Source: Bdellovibrionota bacterium
GTDB taxonomy: Bacteria > Bdellovibrionota > Bacteriovoracia > Bacteriovoracales > Bacteriovoracaceae
Direction of reading: 5' to 3'
Length of the DNA stretch: 15,964 nucleotides
NCBI GenBank assembly: GCA_030836365.1
Contig: JAURQB010000217.1
Span: 1 to 15,964, forward strand
Every line of letters begins with the position of its first letter. Position 1 is the stretch's first letter. Of the stretch, positions 1 through 7,527 are shown piece after piece. Both the position numbers and the translations under genes were made by a program. The notes below the pieces were generated by a model, which saw only the letters and a program-made list of their open reading frames with translations, made no database searches and had not been told where the DNA came from.

Positions 1-2463
1 GCATGGACCACTACACCATGGACCCTACCGAGTAATTTAGGTCTTTGTGTTGGCGCTGATATTGACTATGTTGAAGCTCTAGACACTGAGTTAAATAAAA
101 CAATCATTTTTGCGAAGGCCCGTCTTGAGCAGTACTCAAAAAAGAAAGAGCTAACGATCACAAGAGAGCTCAAGGGGTCTGAATTGAAGGGGACTAAATA
201 TGAGCCTCTTTTTAGCTATTTTAAAGACTTTAAAACAGATGGCGCCTTCCAGATTTTCAATGACGGGTATGTCACCACTGATAATGGTACAGGCATTGTT
301 CACCTCGCACCTTCATTTGGAGAGGATGATAATCGAGTGATGAAAGAAGCCGGATTTAACTTTGAATTATGTCCAATAAATGACAAAGGTGAATTTCTTC
401 AAACAGTTACTGATTTTGCAGGAGTTTACGTAAAAGAGGCCGACAAAAGAATTATCAAAAAACTTAAAGAAGAAGAAAAGTTATATGAGCAAGGGGTCCT
501 AGTACATAGTTACCCTATGTGTCCAAGATCTGATACGCCGTTAATCTATCGTAGTATTCCTTCTTGGTACGTGAGCGTTGAAAAAATTAAATCAGATCTG
601 CTTGAATCCAACGCCCAAATCAATTGGGTTCCTTCTCACATAAAAGACGGACGTTTTGGCAAATGGCTTGAAGGAGCAAGGGACTGGTCTATTTCAAGAA
701 ATCGCGTCTGGGGAACACCCATTCCCATTTGGAGAAATGAAGAGTCAGGTAACTTTATCGCCATTGGATCTATAGAAGAGCTTGAAGCCTACGCAGGCGT
801 TAAAGTTAAAGATCTTCACCGTGAGCATATTGACCCACTAAACTTCACTATTGATGGTGAACCTGGTGAATATAAACGAATAGATGAAATTTTTGACTGC
901 TGGTTTGAATCTGGCTCAATGCCTTATGCTCAAACCCACTATCCATTTGAAAATCAGGAAACATTTAACCACGGCTTCCCGGCCCAATTTATCGCAGAGG
1001 GGCTAGATCAAACAAGAGGTTGGTTTTACACGCTGACCGTACTCTCAACTGCGTTATTTAAAAAACCAGCTTTTAAAAACGTCATTGTTAACGGAATTGT
1101 TAATGCTGAAGATGGTAAAAAAATGTCTAAGCGTCTCAAGAACTATACTCCACCAGATAACTTGATGGAAGATTATGGAGCAGATGCTTTAAGACTTTAC
1201 CTAATTACATCTGGCTTAGTTAAAGCTGAGGACCAAAGATTTGCGGACTCAGGTGTAAAAGACATGGTTAGAAGAGCACTCCTTCCCTGGTTTAACGCGT
1301 TTAAATTTTTTAACACTTATGCTTCAGTTGATGGCTGGAAGGTTAATGAACATTTTGTCCAAACAGACAATATCACTGACCACTGGATCATCTCAAATCT
1401 TCAGACTTTAAAGTTAAACATATCTGAGGAAATGGAGAATTATCATTTATACAATGTTGTTCCTCAGCTATTTAAATTTATTGAAGATTTAACTAACTGG
1501 TATATCAGACTAAACCGAAATCGCTTTTGGGGTGAAGGTTTATCTCAAGATAAATGTGCTGCTTACTCGACTTTATATACCACAATCAAAGAATTATCTC
1601 AGGTAATGGCCCCATTCGCTCCGTTTCTATCAGAGCACATTTACCAAGAGCTTCAAGCTTACGATAACTCTCTATTGGAATCAGTTCACCTAGAAAAATA
1701 TCCAGAAGCCAAAAAGGGCCTAATTCAGCCCTCTCTCGAAGACGCAATGGGTAGAATTCAGGAAATCATCCTTCTTGGTAGGCAAAAGAGAAATATCGAG
1801 CAGATAAAAGTTAAAGTTCCCCTTAGAACATTAACTGTTATCCATAAAGAAAAAGCCCTTTTACAAGAAATTTCTAGGCTTGAACAATATGTAAAAAATG
1901 AATTAAATGTAAAATCGGTAGAGTATTCTGAAAATGAAGATCAATTTATTAAGCTATATGCAAAACCAAACAGCCCGATCCTTGGGAAAAAACTTGGAAA
2001 AAGTTTTGGCAAGTTTATGAAGCTAATAACAGGACTTGAGCCTAGCGACGTTTCTTCTTATGAAGAAAAAGGTGGTATTACCATTGATGGACAAAAATTC
2101 TCTGAGGGTGAAATTCTTATTTTCAGAGAGCCAAAAGAGGGTACGAATACAATGTCAAACCGCTTTATCTCCATTGACCTTGATATAGAGCTTGACCAAT
2201 CTTTACTAGATGAAGGACTGGCACGTGAAGTCGTCAACAGAATTCAAAAAACAAGAAAAGAAATCAATTTAAATGTTGATGACAGAATAAAAATTGAATT
2301 TACGGCGGACGAAAAGATTCACTCAGTTATTGAGACATTTAAAAAGAAAATCATGTCTGAAACTCTGTGTATTGAAATGTCTAAAGCATCAGAGGAAGGA
2401 ATTGAGTTGATACCGAATGATATTGAATCACATCGGTTAGGATTAAAAATTACTCGGCAATAA
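1..2463 (+). CDS. ileS: Isoleucyl-tRNA synthetase, 3' part (5' end outside window)
   Basis: Class Ia cytoplasmic aminoacyl-tRNA synthetase that charges tRNA-Ile. The open frame runs from base 1, so the N-terminus and HIGH motif are cut off; about 820 residues are visible of roughly 1,040 usual for this subtype. The first residues read AWTTTPWTLPSN, the conserved editing-domain threonine-rich motif. HSYPMCPRSDTPLIYRS follows, then the catalytic signature GKKMSKRLKNY near base 1111. Further on lie the anticodon-binding helices and a C-terminal LDEGLAREVVNRIQKTRKE block. KMSKR, in place of the KMSKS of E. coli-type enzymes, together with that C-terminal block marks the eukaryote-like IleS2 class. 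I see no E. coli-type zinc-binding tail. The stop overlaps the next start (TAATG). An internal ATG at 184 is not the true start. Identity is very secure. Confidence 0.97.
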   Translation, partial: AWTTTPWTLPSNLGLCVGADIDYVEALDTELNKTIIFAKARLEQYSKKKELTITRELKGSELKGTKYEPLFSYFKDFKTDGAFQIFNDGYVTTDNGTGIVHLAPSFGEDDNRVMKEAGFNFELCPINDKGEFLQTVTDFAGVYVKEADKRIIKKLKEEEKLYEQGVLVHSYPMCPRSDTPLIYRSIPSWYVSVEKIKSDLLESNAQINWVPSHIKDGRFGKWLEGARDWSISRNRVWGTPIPIWRNEESGNFIAIGSIEELEAYAGVKVKDLHREHIDPLNFTIDGEPGEYKRIDEIFDCWFESGSMPYAQTHYPFENQETFNHGFPAQFIAEGLDQTRGWFYTLTVLSTALFKKPAFKNVIVNGIVNAEDGKKMSKRLKNYTPPDNLMEDYGADALRLYLITSGLVKAEDQRFADSGVKDMVRRALLPWFNAFKFFNTYASVDGWKVNEHFVQTDNITDHWIISNLQTLKLNISEEMENYHLYNVVPQLFKFIEDLTNWYIRLNRNRFWGEGLSQDKCAAYSTLYTTIKELSQVMAPFAPFLSEHIYQELQAYDNSLLESVHLEKYPEAKKGLIQPSLEDAMGRIQEIILLGRQKRNIEQIKVKVPLRTLTVIHKEKALLQEISRLEQYVKNELNVKSVEYSENEDQFIKLYAKPNSPILGKKLGKSFGKFMKLITGLEPSDVSSYEEKGGITIDGQKFSEGEILIFREPKEGTNTMSNRFISIDLDIELDQSLLDEGLAREVVNRIQKTRKEINLNVDDRIKIEFTADEKIHSVIETFKKKIMSETLCIEMSKASEEGIELIPNDIESHRLGLKITRQ

Positions 2464-3266
2464 TGAAATTTTTTTTTCAAATTACTTTTTTTCTTTTTAT
2501 TGTCATGTCCATCGATGTGACGCTTGCGCTTTCGTATACTGCCCATGAGCATCGTTTCTATCAGGCGCAAGCAAAATTCATAAAAAGTAATTGGAAAAAG
2601 ATTATCAAAAATGAGTCAGCACCACTTGTTAGTATTGATCAACTTTTAGACTCCGCTGCAGATCTAGACAAAAAAACACAACATTTTATTAACTGTAGGA
2701 AATCAAAAAACTGCCGAGAATCTCTATCAAAGCTAACCTCAGCATTTGAAAAAATTGAAGCTGACACTTTTTTAATTCTTTCTAAACTCGGTGGTGTCAA
2801 ATTATCAGTTATAGAAAAAAATCAAAATCGCTATCCTCTCTTCATCAAAAAAATTTCAGACTTAAACCATCTTCTTTACAAGGCAAGAACATCAATTAAT
2901 TCATTTTATATCTCCGCAGAAGAAAGTATGAATTCTAGCTTCGCCCCTCCATTTGAAAAAATTATTCCAGATTTAGAAACACTATCAGAGAATATTTCTT
3001 TTCAAGCTAAGAGCGTTCCTCAAATAATGATGAATGAGAATGTTAAAGAACTTCTTATTTTAGGTGAGAATGAATTTATCAGGCATCTATCTAGCTCAAT
3101 AAGCGACACCCCCATTGAGAAATATCATCAGCTAGACAAGGTTTTTAATGTCATGAATAGGGACCTACAGAAAAATACAGGGCTCATCTCTCCAAGTTCA
3201 AAAAATACCTTAGTTCAGATACATTCACGGTGGAATGCAATTTTAAAAATCGTTAAAAGAAAGTAA
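2463..3266 (+). CDS. Secreted or periplasmic protein of unknown function, coupled to ileS
   Basis: I do not recognise the family. The 267-residue protein begins with a strongly hydrophobic segment (residues about 3-22, ending near TLA) that looks like a cleavable signal peptide, so export is likely. The rest is lysine-rich and predicted mainly helical, with two close cysteines (C78 and C84) that could form a disulfide. The ATG overlaps the ileS stop codon as TAATG and has no strong Shine-Dalgarno of its own, which suggests translational coupling to ileS. The stop codon runs straight into the A-tract that serves as the U-tract of the convergent rpsU terminator. A link to tRNA charging is not implied. 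Gene reality is well supported by length, coupling and signal peptide; function is unknown. Confidence 0.8.
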   Translation: MKFFFQITFFLFIVMSIDVTLALSYTAHEHRFYQAQAKFIKSNWKKIIKNESAPLVSIDQLLDSAADLDKKTQHFINCRKSKNCRESLSKLTSAFEKIEADTFLILSKLGGVKLSVIEKNQNRYPLFIKKISDLNHLLYKARTSINSFYISAEESMNSSFAPPFEKIIPDLETLSENISFQAKSVPQIMMNENVKELLILGENEFIRHLSSSISDTPIEKYHQLDKVFNVMNRDLQKNTGLISPSSKNTLVQIHSRWNAILKIVKRK

Positions 3267-3293
3267 AAAAAAAGCCCCTGCATTACAGGGGCT
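3265..3293 (-). terminator. Rho-independent terminator of rpsU
   Basis: AGCCCCTG (3273-3280) pairs perfectly with CAGGGGCT (3286-3293) around a five-base loop. Read on the minus strand, the stem is followed by nine Ts (3265-3273). It lies about 30 bases beyond the rpsU stop. On the plus strand no T-run follows, so it is not a good terminator for the ileS operon. Confidence 0.9.
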
Positions 3294-3324
3294 CGATAAA
3301 GATACATTTTAAAGATGTTAAAAC

Positions 3325-3552
3325 TTAAACTCTGTTATACTTGCTAACTTTGAACTCAGTTTTTACTCTTCTTTTCGCAGCAGCTTCAGTTTTTTCTTTA
3401 AGTCTTACAGAAGGTTTTTTGTAATCTTGTCTTTTTCTGTACTCCTTAACAACACCAAAGCTCTCACAAAGTCTCTTAAACTTTCTTAGAGATCTCTCAA
3501 CATTGTTACGATCATCGATCTTAACAAAAATAGTTGTATTCTTTGTTGCCAT
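3325..3552 (-). CDS. rpsU: 30S ribosomal protein bS21
   Basis: Small basic ribosomal protein of the 30S platform, involved in initiation near the anti-Shine-Dalgarno end of 16S rRNA. The 75 residues match bS21 over the full length (E. coli has 71). They comprise an N-terminal strand (TTIFVKIDD), the central RSLRKFKRLCESFGVVKEYRKR helix region, and a Lys/Arg-rich C-terminal helix with KTEAAAKRRVK. The start is supported by a very strong purine-rich Shine-Dalgarno (AAGGGGGTGA at about 3560-3569, minus strand) 6-8 bases before ATG. It stands alone rather than in the dnaG-rpoD macromolecular synthesis operon known from E. coli. It has its own terminator at 3265-3293 and a candidate promoter at 3604-3632. 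Confidence 0.97.
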   Translation of the reverse strand: MATKNTTIFVKIDDRNNVERSLRKFKRLCESFGVVKEYRKRQDYKKPSVRLKEKTEAAAKRRVKTEFKVSKYNRV

Positions 3553-3603
3553 GTTACATTCACCCCCTTCTTCTAAATACTCAGTCTACCGACTGGCGGG
3601 TAT

Positions 3604-3632
3604 AAACTAGTTTCAGTTTCAGATTACGTCAA
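3604..3632 (-). promoter_or_regulatory. Candidate promoter of rpsU
   Basis: On the minus strand TTGACG (3627-3632), a 5/6 match to -35, is followed after 17 bases by TAGTTT (3604-3609), a weak -10 with only 3/6 matches. Position and spacing suit rpsU, but the poor -10 keeps this tentative. A small inverted repeat, CAGTC/GACTG (3582-3595), would fall in the 5' leader. Confidence 0.35.
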
Positions 3633-3654
3633 CTGAATAGTAATCAAGGTTAAA

Positions 3655-4056
3655 TTAATCCCAAAGGTTAAATACTAGGTGCATGTGATCACCTAAGTTT
3701 TTAGTTACCATAAAGTAGCCAATATTCGTTTCGACGTAGCAAGACCTTGAATGCGGGCTATATCTTTCAACTAAACGACATCTTGAGTAGCTACCACCGT
3801 TAGGCCCTTTTCCAAAGTTAATATCTTTTTTTTGACAGCCCTTAGAGTCTGCATAAACACGAATAACCGCAATTGCCTGCGCCAAGTAGTCTTTACCGTA
3901 ATCTCGGAGCTCAAGTTGATCGAGGTCAATATTTGTAAAAGTAGTTGTGTAAGCAAAATCGTTAGTGATCTTTCTTACGCAGTCCGTAGATGAAGCAAAA
4001 GTGCTAGAAATCACTGTCATTGAAAAAGTCAGAATAATACCCTTCAAAAAGTTCAT
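3655..4056 (-). CDS. Small secreted four-cysteine protein of unknown function
   Basis: I do not recognise the family. The frame stays open upstream to 4149, but the ATG at 4056 is preferred. It starts a classic signal peptide (MNFLKGIILTFSMTVISSTFA, cleavage after FASS or FA), and the upstream extension is lysine-, cysteine- and tryptophan-containing with no export logic. The protein has 133 residues. The mature part is about 110 residues with four cysteines (in STDC, KGC, SRC and RSC contexts), consistent with two disulfides in the periplasm or outside the cell. It ends in HLVFNLWD. It is transcribed divergently from the secreted endonuclease at 4250 across a gap with repeated AT-rich elements, so the two may share control. 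The ribosome binding site is weak (GGGA about 10 bases upstream). Confidence 0.7.
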   Translation of the reverse strand: MNFLKGIILTFSMTVISSTFASSTDCVRKITNDFAYTTTFTNIDLDQLELRDYGKDYLAQAIAVIRVYADSKGCQKKDINFGKGPNGGSYSRCRLVERYSPHSRSCYVETNIGYFMVTKNLGDHMHLVFNLWD

Positions 4057-4148
4057 AAATAGGTCCCAAGTTAAGCGCGCTGCGCAATTTATTTTTACGT
4101 TGCACTTATTTATCTTAAAGAGGCCAAAATGGAAACTCATTTTTTGCA

Positions 4149-4194
4149 TTTGCTAAAAAAAATATTAGTTTTATTTAAAAAAAATATTAGCAAA
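4149..4194. repeat. Twin 15-bp direct repeats with flanking inverted repeat in a divergent gap
   Basis: TAAAAAAAATATTAG occurs twice without mismatch, at 4154-4168 and 4176-4190, exactly 22 bp apart (about two helical turns). The pair is bracketed by TTTGCTAA (4149-4156) and TTAGCAAA (4187-4194), an 8-bp inverted repeat. It sits between the divergent genes at 4056 and 4250. The arrangement resembles a two-site operator. The A-tracts also fit intrinsically bent DNA or an UP-like element. No regulator is identified. Confidence 0.55.
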
Positions 4195-4249
4195 ACTGAT
4201 AAACATGAATTATATTCAGCCCCGAATTAAAACATCACTTGGAAAAACT

Positions 4250-5101
4250 ATGAAACAATTTATCGTTCTTTTCTCCCTGCTGGTCAGCTTAAACCTATTC
4301 GCTCAATCCCCAAACTATTACCCTAAAACTTATAATACTCTTCTTGAAACTGGTACTGCACCTTCTGGAGAGCTTAAAAGCATACTATTTGATATTTTAA
4401 ACAAGTATCACAATCCACAAGAAGAAAATAAGAGAGACACTCTTTCAAGCAACTGCCAATCTGAAGGTTGCTACAAGCACAGAGCACTTACCTACCAAGA
4501 AGCAAGAGTTCACTTATTTGGAAGAATGCACCTTAAAAAAGATGACCGTGGCTACTTTATTGACGACGTCTACTGTAATAAAAGATTTACAAAAAGCGTA
4601 GGTGTTGGCCCAAATAGAATTCCTGATCACCAAAGAATTAACTGTGAGCACACTTGGCCTCAGAGTCGGTTCACCACAACATTTTCAAGAGAGATGCAAA
4701 AATCTGACCTAAACCACTTATTTCCAACAGATACCAAGGCTAACTCAATGAGAGGCAATCATCCATTTGGTGATGTTTATGGTTCAAGTGTTGGATCAGG
4801 TTGTAATGACAGCTCTATCGGCAGCCCTGCTGCGACCAACCGTTTCACAAAAAGAGGTGGTACATATTTCGAGCCACCACAAGAGCACAAAGGCAATGTT
4901 GCGAGAGCTTTATTTTATTTCTCTGTTAGATACAAGATTTCTATTTCGGATAAACAAGAAAGTTATTTGAGAAAGTGGCACGAAGAAGACTCTGTTGATG
5001 ATGCTGAGTTAGCTAGAAACGACATGGTTCAGGAAGCTCAAGGAAATAGAAATCCATTTGTTGACTTCCCTCATTTAGTTGAAAAAGTTACTGACTTCTA
5101 G
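4250..5101 (+). CDS. Secreted endonuclease I (EndA/NucM family DNase)
   Basis: Non-specific metal-dependent nuclease of the beta-beta-alpha-Me endonuclease I family, probably acting on DNA in the periplasm or outside the cell. The chosen ATG at 4250 begins a clean signal peptide (MKQFIVLFSLLVSLNLFA, then QSPN); an upstream ATG at 4205 would add 15 residues before it. The protein has 283 residues. The catalytic motif INCEHTWPQSRF places the general-base His at H134 beside E133. The metal-site block DLNHLFPTD (N155, H156) follows, then NSMRGNHPFGDV. The family C-terminal block EPPQEHKGNVARALFYFSVRY lies at about 208-228. Several cysteines (C69, C74, C109, C132, C185) suggest disulfides after export. 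Its stop is only 16 bp from the end of the convergent gene. A role in degrading foreign or prey DNA is possible but inferred. Confidence 0.93.
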   Translation: MKQFIVLFSLLVSLNLFAQSPNYYPKTYNTLLETGTAPSGELKSILFDILNKYHNPQEENKRDTLSSNCQSEGCYKHRALTYQEARVHLFGRMHLKKDDRGYFIDDVYCNKRFTKSVGVGPNRIPDHQRINCEHTWPQSRFTTTFSREMQKSDLNHLFPTDTKANSMRGNHPFGDVYGSSVGSGCNDSSIGSPAATNRFTKRGGTYFEPPQEHKGNVARALFYFSVRYKISISDKQESYLRKWHEEDSVDDAELARNDMVQEAQGNRNPFVDFPHLVEKVTDF

Positions 5102-5117
5102 TCAAACTAAAACTCGG

Positions 5118-5864
5118 TTAAATCTTATTTAATTGTAATTTTATTTTGTCTGCTTCCTCTTTTGGAAGCTTGCTTAAAACCTGGTTTATTTGTGCGAGGT
5201 ACTTTTTAGCCCTTTCGTCGTCACCATTCTTTTTTGCCACACCATAAAGAGTAATCTGAGACTCAAAGCTTATTGTTTTTAAACCTTCTAAATAAGAAAT
5301 AAATTGGTACGCCATTTCCCAATCATTTTTTTGAGTGAAAAACTGAATAGAACTGACAATAATTTTTTCATCTTCTTTATTTCTAGCAATTAAATTGTTT
5401 AATATGTTTTTTGACTCGTCCTTCTTCTCTTCTCCATAACTCAAGTAAGCGAGCCTAAAAAAGAATGATTGATGGTACTGAACTTTTTCAACTGCCTGAA
5501 GTAATATCTTTTTTGCACTGGCTTTATCTTCATTTAATTCAAAGGCTAAAGAAATCGCAAGATATGGATTTGGACTGGAAACAAATCCACTGTATAAACA
5601 TTTTTCCGCATTCAAAAATAGTCCATTTGCATCTCTCAACCGGCTATCAATACTGAGAATCAAATCACACTCTTCTTTCGTCAGTTTGAATTTTTCTCTC
5701 ACTTCTTTAGATAACTCACTGGCCACTCGCGGATAGCCTTGAACGAATGACTCTTTTGCCATGTTCAACTTTCGCACAGATTGATAATCACAATACGAAC
5801 TCCACCCCAAGCCGGATAAAACTATAAGTGAAAATAAAACAATACCTACCTGTCCAAATCCCAT
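5118..5864 (-). CDS. Membrane-anchored helical (possibly TPR-like) protein, function unknown
   Basis: The 248-residue protein has one N-terminal hydrophobic segment (residues about 5-23, GIVLFSLIVLSGLGW). This could be a signal anchor, leaving the rest in the periplasm. The remainder is charged and helical with repeated patterns of about 34 residues (for example KASAKKILLQAVEKV, ESKNILNNLIARNKE, ERAKKYLAQINQVL) that resemble degenerate TPR or Sel1-like helical pairs. No catalytic motif is visible. The start is supported by AGGAG (5871-5875, minus strand) about six bases before ATG. It is monocistronic as far as can be seen: convergent with the endonuclease gene, and 280 bp beyond the lpdA-E2 terminator. 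A scaffold or protein-interaction role is only a structural guess. Confidence 0.75.
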   Translation of the reverse strand: MGFGQVGIVLFSLIVLSGLGWSSYCDYQSVRKLNMAKESFVQGYPRVASELSKEVREKFKLTKEECDLILSIDSRLRDANGLFLNAEKCLYSGFVSSPNPYLAISLAFELNEDKASAKKILLQAVEKVQYHQSFFFRLAYLSYGEEKKDESKNILNNLIARNKEDEKIIVSSIQFFTQKNDWEMAYQFISYLEGLKTISFESQITLYGVAKKNGDDERAKKYLAQINQVLSKLPKEEADKIKLQLNKI

Positions 5865-6199
5865 GTCGCTCTCCTATTTAACAGTATTATCTTATCAAAT
5901 AGATCAGAAGAAATATTACATGGTAGATTGTTCCTCAATATATAGTGTTTAAAAGACCTTCAGGCATTTTGTGATTTTTTTCCAATACTCTCTTTCAGGG
6001 GCAAGCAATAATTATTATTGACCTTACTAATCGTGAATAGATTCTCTCAATATTTCACCAATTTCACTTCCATAAGCAAATGATCAAAAAGTACTTTCTC
6101 ACAAGAGTTTTATCAATAAATAAAATAAATCACCTAAGGAGCAATAAAAAAGACCCCTCGAAGAGGGGCCAAATTAAGAAGTAAAATATTATTACTAAA
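5865..6199. other. Gene-free gap (335 bp)
   Basis: There is no open frame of note on either strand. The gap holds the ribosome binding site of the 5864 gene at its left end and the E2 terminator at its right end. In the middle lies a perfect 15-bp palindrome CAATAATTATTATTG (6006-6020) that could be a protein-binding site. I see no convincing sigma70 promoter for the 5864 gene, nor an RNA gene. Confidence 0.5.
6145..6170 (-). terminator. Rho-independent terminator of the lpdA-E2 operon
   Basis: On the minus strand GGCCCCTC (6163-6170) pairs with GAGGGGTC (6152-6159) across a TTC loop, with one G-U pair, followed by TTTTTT (6146-6151). It lies 30 bases after the E2 stop. Confidence 0.92.
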
Positions 6200-7504
6200 T
6201 TAGAACATCGATGCAGGATCCATATTTCTGAGATTGTTGTGAATGCTTGCAAGGAATTTTCCACCAAGCTCACCATCAACAAGCCTGTGATCATAAGAAT
6301 GCGTTCCATACATCATTGATCTAATCGCCATGACGTCTCCAGGAAGAACCACAACACGTTTTTGAATCACGCCTGAAGCGTAAATCCCCACTTGAGGTTG
6401 AAGAATGATTGGCGTTGCCATTAATGTTCCAAAGGAGCCAACGTTAGAGAATGTAAATGTTCCACCACTTAAGTCATCCATCGTTAATTTCTTTGCACGT
6501 GCTTTAAGTGCAAGATCATTAACCGCGCGACAAAGACCAGTCATATTTAGTGCGTCTGCATTTTTAACGACAGGAACAATCAAACCATTGCCAGGAACTG
6601 CGACTGCCATTCCCAGGTTAATGTCTTTTTTCATAACAATGTTATCGCCTTCAATTGAGCTATTCACTAATGGATGCTCTTTCAGCGCTTGAATAATCGC
6701 GTACATAATAAATGGCGTGTACGTTAATTTGAATCCCTCTTGCTTTTGGAATTCATTTTTAAAGCCTTCTCTAAAAGTTACTAAGTGAGTTAGGTCAACT
6801 TCTTCAATAGAGTTAACGTGTGGAGAAATTTGCTTGGACGCGACCATGTTTTTCGCGATTGCTTTTCTCATGTTATCCATTGCAATCACTTCAACTCGCC
6901 CACTCGCCGACGTCGTTGGTGCACTCGCCGGAGTGACCGCTGCTGGAGTTGGTGTTGCTGCTGGTGCAGCTTGAGTTGTTGCCGTGGCCGCTGATGCTCC
7001 AGACTTTGATGCAAGATAATTTTCAAAATCTTTTTTGTTCACACGTCCGCCTGCGCCTGTACCAGAAATAGTCGCTAGCTCATTCATACTCACACCATGC
7101 TCTTTCGCCATCGCACGTACAAGTGGGGTATAGAAACGTCTCTCGCCTGAAGCGACCTCTGTTGGTGCTTCTGCTGCTGCAGGAGCAGGAGTTGCCTCTT
7201 CAGCTGGTGCAGCTGGCTCTGCTTTTGCTGGAGCGGCGGACGCACCGTCAAGCGCTGCTGCTGGATCGTCTTCAATTTCAGCGATTTTCACACCAACGTC
7301 GATTGTTTCACCCTCTTCAAAAAAAATCACCGCTACTCGGCCACCCATTGGAGCAGGAATCTCCGACTCAACTTTGTCCGTTGAAATTTCAAGAAGTATT
7401 TCATCTATTTCGATTTCATCACCAACAGACTTCGTCCACTTTGTGATTGTTCCGTTTGTAATTGATTCACCCATTTGAGGCATTACGATATCATGTCTGG
7501 CCAT
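6200..7504 (-). CDS. 2-oxoacid dehydrogenase E2 (dihydrolipoamide acyltransferase)
   Basis: Core subunit of a 2-oxoacid dehydrogenase complex, moving the acyl group from lipoyl-lysine to CoA. The 434 residues show one lipoyl domain (2-78, lipoyl lysine K44 in EISTDKVESEIPAP) and an Ala/Pro linker (81-120). A peripheral subunit-binding domain follows (about 124-160, FYTPLVRAMAKEHGV...GTGAGGRV), then a second Ala/Pro/Thr linker (166-201). The catalytic domain spans 203-434 with HSYDHRLVDGELGG (catalytic H406, D410). The lipoyl domain and SYDHRLVDG...LGG ending resemble Bacteroidota and actinobacterial E2 enzymes annotated as succinyl- or branched-chain acyltransferases, so sucB or bkd-type cannot be settled here. 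SD TAGGAG lies about eight bases before ATG. It is 23 bp downstream of lpdA in the same operon. No E1 gene is adjacent. Confidence 0.93.
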   Translation of the reverse strand: MARHDIVMPQMGESITNGTITKWTKSVGDEIEIDEILLEISTDKVESEIPAPMGGRVAVIFFEEGETIDVGVKIAEIEDDPAAALDGASAAPAKAEPAAPAEEATPAPAAAEAPTEVASGERRFYTPLVRAMAKEHGVSMNELATISGTGAGGRVNKKDFENYLASKSGASAATATTQAAPAATPTPAAVTPASAPTTSASGRVEVIAMDNMRKAIAKNMVASKQISPHVNSIEEVDLTHLVTFREGFKNEFQKQEGFKLTYTPFIMYAIIQALKEHPLVNSSIEGDNIVMKKDINLGMAVAVPGNGLIVPVVKNADALNMTGLCRAVNDLALKARAKKLTMDDLSGGTFTFSNVGSFGTLMATPIILQPQVGIYASGVIQKRVVVLPGDVMAIRSMMYGTHSYDHRLVDGELGGKFLASIHNNLRNMDPASMF

Positions 7505-7527
7505 AATTTTTTCTCCTAGACGCTATA

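Noticed and set aside
3273..3293. Hairpin as terminator for the ileS operon
   Set aside because: There is no T-tract on the plus-strand side; the tract is only correct for minus-strand rpsU transcription.
4205..4249. Upstream ATG of the endonuclease gene as the true start
   Set aside because: It would put 15 polar residues before a clean signal peptide that starts at 4250.
7123..7446. Plus-strand 107-codon open frame inside the E2 gene
   Set aside because: It lies antisense to the lipoyl domain and first Ala/Pro linker. Its Leu/Gln/Arg-rich translation is the expected shadow of repetitive GCx/CCx codons.
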